Source of the DNA: Patella vulgata
Lineage: Eukaryota; Mollusca; Gastropoda; Patellidae
Direction: 5' to 3'
Length of the DNA stretch: 64,000 nucleotides
Assembly: GCF_932274485.2 (NCBI RefSeq)
Contig: NC_065887.2
Span: forward strand, 38,459,201-38,523,200
A model generated the notes under the pieces. That model was not told where the DNA came from. It saw nothing but the letters and a program-made list of their open reading frames with translations, and did not search any database. Below are positions 36,866-47,000 of the stretch, in pieces (within the stretch, counting starts at the first letter, position 1; every line of letters begins with the position of its first letter). The translations under genes and the position numbers were made by a program.

Positions 36866-37290
36866 TAAATGCATTCAAATCTATTTTTGATGGCGTAGAC
36901 ACTCTGGCACAAGCAAACGAAAGCATCACAGTGACCTTTGTCCACTTCACCTTATCAGTCTACGAGTACACTAACCCGTTACTAGTTTGTGTCCAGAGGC
37001 AATTGACCTGATGAGCTGTGTCTTAACATTTGCACAGTGTACAGTTTGTATCCCATCAGTCGGTTCTATAATCCCCAGTTTGTGTCAACATGGTCTTCAG
37101 TCTGTGGTCTCTGTACAAACCTACCTGGTTTATCTTTATGGACTAAATAATGTCAAACACAAAGTAGTACACTATATATATATATTATCAAACATCTGGT
37201 GTATTACACATGCTCGCGTGTTTTTTAATATCAATAATATATACATATATATGTGAAAAGTTAAAGATAATTACTCTTAGGTATTAAATA

Positions 37291-37409
37291 CACAAAAATA
37301 TAAAAGTTTTTGAAAAAAAAGAGAACTACATTATTTGTCGATAAAATAAGCGAAAGTGCTAGTAATCGACAAATAATGTAGTTCTTTTTTTCAAAAACTT
37401 GTATATTTT

Positions 37410-37413
<4 letters not shown>
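37291..37413. mobile_element. Near-perfect foldback hairpin, ~123 bp
   Basis: Arms CACAAAAATATA...AAGTTTTTGAAAAAAA...GAACTACATTATTTGTCGAT and the reverse complement, each about 50 bp, around a loop of about 22 bp ('aaaataagcgaaagtgctag'). It ends in a short (TG)n and (TA)n run. Absent from copy 1 and from the second local unit. Confidence 0.8.
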
Positions 37414-37440
<27 letters not shown>

Positions 37441-37479
37441 TTGGATGAAATAATCTATATTTAAATAACTTTTACATAA

Positions 37480-37660
37480 GTGTCAAGATCTTTCGACCTT
37501 ACGGCGTCTTCAGGACTAATACAAGCGAGGTTTGTCATTGTCTTTTGTATTAGCCCTGAAGACCTTGCTCACCTCGCTGTAGTCAGTATGTGAGACACAA
37601 CATGCAGTTAAAAATACGTCTCTTTTTTCTAAACAGCTTTGCAGAAGCGATTGAAATCTA
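37480..37660. mobile_element. Retroelement-terminus-like stem sequence, two copies
   Basis: A stem pairs 'gtcttcaggactaatacaa' with 'ttgtattagccctgaagac', preceded by 'gatctttcgaccttacgg'. A second copy is at about 38238-38410. Similar 'cctgaagacgcc...cgaaag' ends are common in Penelope-like and other non-LTR elements, but I cannot assign a family from this piece alone. Confidence 0.35.
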
Positions 37661-37667
37661 TATTATG

Positions 37668-37872
37668 GGTAACGCACAAATTGACGTATCTCGGCCATAT
37701 AATACGAAACGAAATTTAGGTAAGCAGGTGAATCAAAACTGTAATTGGCCTAGGCAAAACAATCAATGACTGAAGATTCTCAATTTTATTAAAGATTCCA
37801 ATTGTTTCCCCCCTGCTTACCTAAATTTCGTTTTGTCATATATGGCCGAGTTACGTAAATATTTGCGTTACC
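37668..37872. mobile_element. 205-bp MITE, second copy
   Basis: Same ends and arms as 18328-18532, with one or two base changes (for example TCATATATGG in the right arm). Confidence 0.8.
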
Positions 37873-38069
37873 ATATTTAATGTTTTGCAGAAGGGGGCGT
37901 ATTATCAACGGCATGTTATGTCATATTGACTCGAGCGAGGTGCAGGGTCTTATTATCACACTAAAATGTTCCTTTGCATTGTACATGAGCTCACGGGGAC
38001 TGACACGTGACAGTTTAGCAGTAACAAGTTGCCCAGTAATATTTATTGGGAACTTAAATTTTTTCGACA

Positions 38070-38117
38070 GAGAGAGAGAGAGAGAAATGGGGTTTAACGT
38101 CCACTCGACACAAACTA
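38070..38117 (-). mobile_element. SINE-B, truncated at a duplication junction
   Basis: (GA)n then 'ggggtttaacgtccactcga' and 'cacaaacta', then an abrupt switch to the start of local unit 2. It sits at the same place as the full SINE-B at 18717-18993. Confidence 0.85.
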
Positions 38118-38419
38118 TCAAACATCTAGTGTATTACACATGCTCGTGTGTTTTTTAATATCAAAATATATATACCAAAAAAAGACTAATATTTGGATGA
38201 AATAATCTATATTTAAATAACTTTTACATTAGTGCCAAGATCTTTCGGCCTTACGGTGTCTTCAGTGCTAATACAAGCGAGGTTTGTCATTGTCTTTTGT
38301 ATTAGCCCTGAAGACCTTGCTCACCTCGCTATAGTCAGTATGTGCGACACAACATGCAGTTAAAAATACGTCCCTTTTTTCTAAACAGCTTTGCAGAAGC
38401 GTTTGAAATCTAAAAATAA

Positions 38420-38625
38420 GGTAACGCACAAATTGACGTATCTCGGCCATATAATACGAAACGAAATTTAGGTAAGCAGGTGAATCAAAACTGTAATTGG
38501 CCTAGGCAAAACAATAAATGACTGGAGATTCTCAATTTTTTTAAAGATTCCAATTGTTTCCTCCCCTGCTTACCTAAATTTCGTTTTGTCATATATGGCC
38601 GAGTTACGTAAATTTTAGCGTTACC
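38420..38625. mobile_element. 205-bp MITE, third copy
   Basis: Same arms as the other two, in local unit 2. Confidence 0.8.
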
Positions 38626-39502
38626 ATATTTAATGTTTTGCAGAAGGGGGCGTATTATTAACGGCATGTTATGTCATACTGACTCGAGCGAGGTAAGCAA
38701 GGTCTTATTTTCTCACTAAAATGTTCCTTTACATTGTACATGACCTCACGGGGACTGACACGTGACCGTTTAGCAGTAACAAGTTGCCCAGTAATATTTA
38801 CTGGGAACTGAAATTTTTTCGACAAGGAATCAATAGGCCTGTTCCTGAACGTACAGGGCCAGTGTAACGAGAACTTACGTTCAAAGCTGAACTGTGTGGC
38901 CGTTGCTATGTGTCTATGAATGACCTTGCCCTTTATAATGTCATCTATTTTATGTAAACAAATTTTGAAATTGTAATATAAAGTGTTACTGGTGACTGAC
39001 AGTTACTATAGGTATGTTACACCATTATAATGTGCAGACACATTCTCCAATACAAGACTTGAATAAAGGTTGCATTTTATTTCAGTGGTTGTATTTGAAA
39101 ATCACGTGCTGTATGAGTAAGTGGGTCAGACGCTGGCTCCCTAGCCTGGAGGTCGCGTGTTCGATCCCTGCATTGGCAGAGAAAGTTCATAACCAATTAA
39201 TATGGTCATTACACACAGACCCATGTGGTTGAAATAAAATATATAGAAATGACCTCATAGAACAGTATAGCCGCATTAAGTAGGACGTTAAACCCTATTT
39301 AATCTATATATCGATATATCGTTGAATTCGGTAAATGCAACTATCAGCGTTAGCGCCTTGACAGTATCGTGCATGCTGTGAACATTTATACAGTAATATT
39401 ATCCTAATATATAACAGTTACGTTATCTGCCATGGGCTACTTATCACCCGTCGAAACATACCCGGGTTTTCTTTACGCCACAAATGACGCAAAGCAGAAT
39501 CA

Positions 39503-39799
39503 ATGAAATGAAATGAAATGGGGTCCGTCCTACTATTCTGCTCCTATACTGGGCTAAAGAAGACGGGCATACACCATACAGTGTGCTATGAGGGAAATTT
39601 TGCCCGGCCAGCGACCTTGGTTTGTCGTCCCATCCGAACGACTAGACAGATGTCCTTGTCCGGCCTTCTGTCCTGCATCACTGACAAGGTGGGGGCGGGG
39701 GGACCACGCCGAAAAATCTGGATGAACTTTCTCTGCCAATGCAGGGATCGAACACCCGACCTCCAGACTAGCGAGCCAGCGTCTTAGCCATCGTGGCGC
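39503..39799 (-). mobile_element. SINE-A, nearly full length, paralogue of 19673-19963
   Basis: Same truncations and flanks as the copy-1 element, including 'ccagggccgtaa' after the tRNA-like head, so both descend from one insertion before the segmental duplication. Confidence 0.85.
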
Positions 39800-40264
39800 C
39801 AGGGCCGTAAATAGCTCAGAGCAACGAGGGTGGCGGGAAGTGTTCTAGGGGGTGCTGTAATATGGACGGACAATGTGACGCCCCAAAGCAGAATCAATAT
39901 TCACATGCTGTATTTAATGTGATTCAGCGCACAGTAAGAAATATAGTGTATTTGTAACTAGAGCATGACGGTAAATACTATGCAGCGGGCAACCTTGACA
40001 TTGTTTTAAAAATACATGGGGTAAAATCTATTAACAGGCACAGATGCACGATTTTTGAAAAGGATTTGCGGTTGGAAATAATTTTTGATGAAAACGTTGA
40101 GGTAAAAAGGGTTTGGGAACTTTCTTTGGTTATTTTGTTTTCAAAAACAAACACAAAGGGTAGATTTTTTAGTCATTGACTGGAATATTCTTATTTAGTC
40201 TTCGAAAATCCCGTATCTTAGCGGAATATAGTCCGCTGTTGGATTCACAACTGACACGGCTCAA

Positions 40265-40700
40265 TAAGCACACACCTATTAAATGTGTGGTATACAAACA
40301 TATTAAAGGGAGAAGAAGTGGAGTAGGGTAACGCATATTAAAGGGAATCGGGTGATCACACATTTTATGGGGTTTGATACTTATACAAATATTAAGGGGG
40401 AGGGGGGTACTATACTTATTAAAAAGCTGGGATATTCATACATCTGTAGGGGAGGGGTGGGGTAGGTTAACATATTTTGAAGGGACTCTTGTAATCGTTC
40501 ACATTAAAGGGGTGAGATATTTACACATATTTAAGGGTGGGGATACTGGCACATATTAAAGGGCATGGATAACCAAACATATTAAATGACTGGAATACTC
40601 ATTCATATTAAAGAGATGTGATACTCAGACATTTTAAAGTGCTGGGATACTCACACATATTGTAAGGCTTGGATAGGCAAACATATTAAAGGGCTGGAAT
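40265..40700. repeat. Degenerate ~30-bp minisatellite
   Basis: Irregular units built on 'acatattaaaggg' followed by 'tgggatactca', about a dozen in all, with G-rich variants. It starts within the last bases shared by the two large duplication copies. Confidence 0.75.
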
Positions 40701-40714
40701 ATTCGGTTTATCGC

Positions 40715-40870
40715 ACCCCTGTCCTCGCAAGGTTCCCTTACTGTACCATTGACAAGGGGGAACCAAGTTGGAAAATCTCGGCGAACTTTCTCGGCCAACA
40801 CCAGGATTGAAGCCCGCACCTCTTGGTCATCAACCGAGTGCCTTATTCTCTGCGCCACCATGCCTTCCAC
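40715..40870 (-). mobile_element. SINE head fragment (tRNA-like), third family
   Basis: On the minus strand: 'ggcatggtggcgcagagaat', then 'ctcggttgatgaccaagagg', then 'gcgggcttcaatcctggtgt', then 'gttggccgagaaagttcgcc'. Box A and box B spacing is tRNA-like; the joining to the 'gccgagaaagtt' body is as in SINE-A. Confidence 0.55.
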
Positions 40871-41067
40871 AATGGAATTCAATATTGTATATCTAATCTT
40901 TTCTTATTAAGAGTACAATTTTTGGTTTCTTTAAAAATTTTAATCATTAGTTCGTACAATTTGATGGACTGACATTTAAAAAGATTAGATTGAGGTATTA
41001 GTCAAATCTGCTGTCATCATTGATTTTAGATGTTATCACTGTTTAACAAGCGTAGTTCAAGCAATGT

Positions 41068-44000
41068 TTATTTCATCCCTGCAGGTTGGGGAAAATTGTA
41101 GCAAATAATAAAATCTGATATCCATTCTGGAACAGTCCATAAAAATCTGGCGAGGTAATTAGCATCGTTTCCTATGATATATCTAAACTTTGGGTATCTG
41201 GCTGTAATGGCATGTACATAGGCGTCTATCACCTTATAGAATTTGTCTGAAGCTTGGTTTTGAAGGTCTCTGATCACTTTATTGGTGTCTGAAAAGGAAA
41301 ATACGTCGACAGATGTAACACATATTGGACTGTGTAGAATATGCTAGAGTCGATTTGTAGCATATCTGTCCCACGGTATATGTTTGAAACTGGTTGAGCA
41401 TTATGATTATAATGTTGAAAACGCATTAAAACCGCATGATTGTTTTGCAGCGGTGCCGGAACCCGTGTACCGGGGTATACAAATGGTACCCTGCCCTTTT
41501 CTGGGCCCTAATGATGAAAGTTTTCAACCTTTTTACTAGTCTATTCATTTTTAAATGATATGTAATTGCTCTCTGGTCGGTCGCGAATCGCCTGTCGCAC
41601 TAATAAGGCTTTTGTCTCTTTCATTATTATGTATTTTAAAGAGTTTTATGTTGGAATTTGGAATGCTAGAGGCGCTCTAAACAGCGTTCTCGGCGCCCCT
41701 GATCTTTTGTCATTTGCGACAAAGCTCGTTATTGCGTTCCTCGCACTTAGGCCCTGGTACATGACACAATGCCAGGCATCGTGACGTATTGGGCAGTACT
41801 GATTAATTTAGAAGAATAGTAACCAGATTTTAGATTCAGATTGTTAGACTATATAATTATATTAAATTCGCGTCAAGCGATTCATGGAAATTTAAACTCA
41901 CGCCCCATTTTGTTTCCCTTATACTAATGTATGTCGCAATGGTTCATTCGTTTATTTTCCCCTCAATGACTTCGGTGAACGCTTACATTCTTTGATAAAC
42001 TCTTCGCCATAATACTGTTGACAATCAGCATCTGCTTGCTGGAATGTTCTATGATAGACATCCTCTATTATCGTTAGGTTGAGTATATTTGTTTTAAAAC
42101 AACCTGGTTCCAAGATGCTCACTTTCACACCCTGATGGTATACCTCACGTCTGGATGAAAGAAAATACACAATTCATTTTAACATAAAATATCATATTAT
42201 CAAATCATTTTTCTTTTAAGGTCGTACATGGCGCAGGGTGTGGTTACTTTGCTAGAATACCCGATACCACGTGTTTTGCCTTAGTACGCGGAATAAAATG
42301 TGGATAAACATCCTACTTTTCTGCACCAACCCGATTAACGCAGTATACTATGAGGGCTGGCTGAAGAGGTCTAAGCCAGAAAAGGATACATCGATTGGGT
42401 TGAAATACATTTTTGATATTAACATGTACATTCATTGATTGGATTATAGACATACGAGCTGCAATTGTAGTTTTATTATTGCCTTCGTACCAGACCAGCT
42501 TGTGAACATAACCAGCTTGTGAACATAACCATTGAAACAAGATGACTAGTCATCACCATCCCGCGTCCTTGAACTTGTTTGGAAGGCATAAGGATAGATA
42601 GGTTGCCAGGCAACGAAACATACGCCCACAGCAGCTAAATCGTCCGGGCAGTCAACAAGAGTTGTCGCATATTTTTACTTTTTTCGGTAATGAAACATTT
42701 ATAATACACTAAAATCTGATTAAGAGCAACAACTCAGAAAACCATTAGAATTTGTTTGGTTTTTATAAAGTTCTGCCCCATGCTAACGTTTTGTATACAA
42801 AACTTTTAATATCATGGATTTAGCTGTTCCAAGTCAAAAAAATCAATGAAAATCAATATACTTGTTCCTCTCAAGATCTTAAACTCTGTGTATCAAGCTG
42901 AAGTCAATCGGATGATAACTTTAGCCTTTAGAGCGTCACAAGATTTTGCAAAGTGATCAAGGGCCATAACTTTGGCAGTAATTATCGTTGAAAATCAATA
43001 GGATTCTTCGTCTCATGATCCTAAACACTGTGTATAAATTTAAGGTCAATCGGATATTAACTTTGGCCTCTAGAGCGTCCACAAGATTTTATGAAGTGAT
43101 CAAGGGCCATAACTCTGGTAGTAATTATCGGAAATCGCTGAAAATCAATAGGCTTCTTCGTCTCATCCACTTAAACACTGTGTATAAATTTAAGATCAAT
43201 CGGATATTAACTTTGGCCTCTAGAGCGTCCACAAGATTTTTTGAAGTGATCAAGGGCCATAACTCTGGCAGTAATTTTCGGAAATTGCTAAATATCAATA
43301 GGCGTCTTCGTCTCATGACCTTAAACACTGTGTATGAATTTAAAGTCAATCGGATATTAACTTTGGCCTCTAGAGCGTCCACAAGATTTTTTGAAGTGAT
43401 CAAGGGCCATAACTCTGGCAGTAATTTTCGGAAATTGCTAAAAATCAATAGGCTTCTTCGTCTCATGACCTTAAACACTGTGTATGAATTTAAAGTCAAT
43501 CGGATATTAACTTTAGCCTCTAGAGCGTCCACAAGCAATTGTGGACGCCGGACCGACGGACCGACGGACGGACGGACGGGGGCGACGACAATATACGACC
43601 ACATTTAAATGTGGGCGTATAAAAACAACTTCTATGGGACTAGTCAGAAGATTCATACTCTGATCATAGTAGTTCGGCAAGGCAAAGTCGCTACTCTCTG
43701 TAAGGATTGCACAACAACCTTTGCCTACCTCAATCAGCTGCTGTATGTTAAACATTAAGCTTAAACATCAGAAAATAAAATACTTTAATAGTTTGATGTT
43801 TGTATAAAGTTTTAAAAAGATTTCTCTGAACAGATAATGAAATATGCTCTACAAATGAAATCAGGACAGAAGAAATGTCATCAAAAAATAAAATAATAGG
43901 TTGATGAATGTAAAAGTGTTATAAAGGTAACACTTGTGTTGGATCTCAACACAAGTACTTGTGTTAAAAATAATCTACACAAGTTATGTGTTGTTTTGCA

Positions 44001-47000
44001 TTGCATTAACACAAACTTGTGTCGATTTATAAAATCTTGTGTTTTTTTCATATCATTAACACAAGTAATGTGTACCTTCCAAGATTTGTTTTCTTTTTAA
44101 AAAAATAACTCCATACAAAGTCTGAATTCGGGAGTCGTCAAGTTTTAAGAAAAGTAATAAAGGGCTTAATTCACATCTCGAAAATCACATGCTGTTCTTC
44201 ACTGGAAGGGTGTGAGTACCAATTAATCAGACAATTGCCAGACAGACTTGAATGTTAATTGATGTTAAGTTGTCTGTATAGTTAAAATGTCTGTCTTTTT
44301 TTATTGACCCAATAAACTGATAGATCAAATGAATATATAGTGTACATGTGATTTTCAGCACCCTGGTGTTTTCGAAAATTGATTCAATGTACAATGAACA
44401 AAAAAAATGAGTAAAACTCTTAATAATGTAATTGGTTGATGTAATCGAAATTGGACAGTATTGGTTAACTGAAAAGTAACCAATCAAATTTAATTGATCA
44501 TCCACGTGTATCTCATAATCGACTTATTGATATAATGGTTCTCCAAGTTATCTATACTTTTTGTCTGCGATATCACTTCGGTGGAAGCGGACGTAAAATA
44601 CAACTAACTAAGAAGAAGTATCTATACTTTAGTCATTGCGACAAATTCTTTCTTTGATATTATATCAGCGACATTCAGTTAGATAGATGTAGTGAAGTTA
44701 GCATCAACAGGGTGCTTTAGCCGTGATATTTTAAAAAAAAATTATAATGGTCACATAGAATACCAGACCGCAGGTTTGTAAATTTTTACAAAAAATAAAA
44801 CCGTGTATTTAATTTAGCATGTATATATTGCTTCTATGTATATAATAATTCGTTTCGTTTAAAACAGTCAGATTTAGAACTACTGCCACTGACTGCATCG
44901 GAAGTCTATTTATATAATGGCGCCACAAAGAAAAATTTTTTGATGTGTTCTAAAAGTGTTCCGCTAATTCAGCAATCTAATGAATCTGTCTTAATTTTTC
45001 TGAAATCGTGCTTAATTATTATTAGCTAATCGGCGCTACACCGTTGTTCAAATACTTATAATTGCAAGAAACCCCCGACTAGGACCAGCAGGTAAGAATC
45101 TGTCTTGATTTTATAGTAATACCCGGTTGCAATTATTGGCCGCCATCTTTGATTTTTATAGACGTTCGGGCAAAAGGAGAAATGTATATCCAGACATGGA
45201 CTATAGCTAGATACTAACTTTTGTGTTAGTTGTTTAGTTGAAATGTAATCTTATTTCTGTAAAAGAAAAAAACAACAACAAACAAATCAGCCTTTTTTTT
45301 ATATCAATGTCATCAATGTGTAGGCCTAATATTAGACTTTCAATGATTCAGAAGTTTCTCTACAGTTTCGTTATTTTTTTTTCCAGTCATTGATGTTAGC
45401 ATGTACTACACAAAGAAAAACAGGTAACAGAATTTCATTTCCTTTTAATATATTTTTTTAATAATGGCCAATAATTGTTATTGTATGTAACACGAAAAGT
45501 ATTTATCTCGGTAGAGAGAGGGTGAGTAAATGGGGGTTAAAGTTCACTAAATTCACTTGACACAAACTATGCCATTCATTTCCTTGTATTAAATTGGTCG
45601 AATCAAGTAGGTCCATGCTATATATATGTCCTAGAATCAAGTAGGACAGGTAGTCTTCTTCCGTTTCCGCCCTTTTTCTGAACACTGTCTCATTCTATTG
45701 CCATCTGTGTATGTTGTGTTATATTAATTCTGCATAATTAACTCTAGTTAACCTAGTTAACTCTATAATAATAAATGAATTTAATATATAAATAAATAAA
45801 TAAAATATAAATAAACCAATAATATATTTGTAGTTTAATATGTTTTATCTTATCATTACAGGCAAAGCATGAAGCCAAAGGAAATGTTTTTACCAAGGCA
45901 TGTTCCTCAATAGCGGAGAGAGTTTTATCCAGTGTCGGTTCTGCAGAAGAACCCATTAATAGCAGACCACCCATTGCAGCACTTGTAAGGTCGCTATAAA
46001 GAACCCGACAGACTGCGACCAAAAGATCCCACTGACGTGTCGTCAAGCGTAAGTACTCATGCAATTAAATACCCATGTATATAAGAATTTATTAACATGT
46101 AATTAAATGTACAATTTTATTTATTTATTAACATGTACTTAAATGTACTTTTTTATTTATTTTTTGTTTTAGCTTGACGAAGATTTCATCGATCATAGTG
46201 CACCGGGATTTTATCAAAAAGGAGTAAAAGTTGGGGAAAGCCGCCATCACATTTTTTGTACTGATAGACAGATGCAACTACTCGCACGCGCAAAAACTTG
46301 GTATATGGATGCAACTTTTCAGGTGGTGAACAAGCCATGGTCTCAGCTGTTTTCCATCCACGCCTTCATTAAGACTGGAGAGACCACCCGACAGTTACCA
46401 TTGGTGTTTTGTGTAATGTCGGGTAAAAGCCAAGACGACTATTATACGGTAAATAGCACTTACTGATTGAATTACTATTAATAGTAAAAAAGGACTATTA
46501 TTTGGGACCTTGAAATTGTCACAAATGGGTCGCACTAACAGCGACATTTGTTTCAGGCATATTTGTTTCATCGGGGACACGTCTGGTGTCATGTGAATGC
46601 AACGACAACAGCCCGATTGATTGATTTGTTGATTGGAGTTCAGATGTCTACATTAAAATCGACCACTTTCAGGTTGCCGTATTCACGGCCAGGTAAGACC
46701 GACTTGAAATTTCTAGAAATTTTTCTGGGGGAGACAGGCCCCAACAAATCCCCCGACGGTGCGTTTCACGACTTTGGCGCAAGACGGTGACCTTGAAGAG
46801 ACGTCGAAAACCATTTAATAGACATAGTAAAAGTCATATCTTACGAGATTATCGCTGGTCTTGTCAGAAAATGCTATTTTATATATGACCAGTTTGTGTT
46901 TGAAAAATTTAATTATTTATTCTCCCACCATTAAAGCACACTAATTACGAAATATCGCTCTCAGAAACTTCATGGTTTCTTTTGCAATTTGTTTGGGGTA

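Larger units (their letters stand above)
37190..38830. repeat. Local tandem duplication inside copy 2
   Basis: Unit 1 begins at about 37190 and unit 2 at about 38118, both with 'atcaaacatct(g/a)gtgtatta'. Both continue through 'aatctatatttaaataac', 'agatctttcg', 'gaagaccttgctcacctcgct', the 205-bp MITE and the 'gtgaccgtttagcagtaac' type flank. Unit 1 ends in a SINE-B cut at the junction; unit 2 runs on into unique sequence. Copy 1 of the large duplication has only one unit. Confidence 0.85.
21311..40340. repeat. Segmental duplication, copy 2
   Basis: Collinear with 9009-21290 but longer. It keeps the full PAN-EGF gene and an intact SDR gene. It carries its own additions: a 342-bp retroposed insert (36524-36865), a local tandem duplication (37190-38830), a hairpin (37291-37413), SINE fragments near 28 kb and the 340-bp direct repeat at 31.5-32.2 kb. 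The two copies abut directly, so the event was tandem and head-to-tail. Confidence 0.85.

Noticed and set aside
41455-41790. Possible hAT-type element starting 'cagcggtgccggaaccc'
   Set aside because: No convincing matching right end or 8-bp target repeat was found.
42988-43608. Long open frames on both strands (206 and 159 codons) with repeated residues
   Set aside because: They come from the 150-bp tandem unit of a pearl-type element. A period divisible by three keeps any open frame open across units, on both strands.
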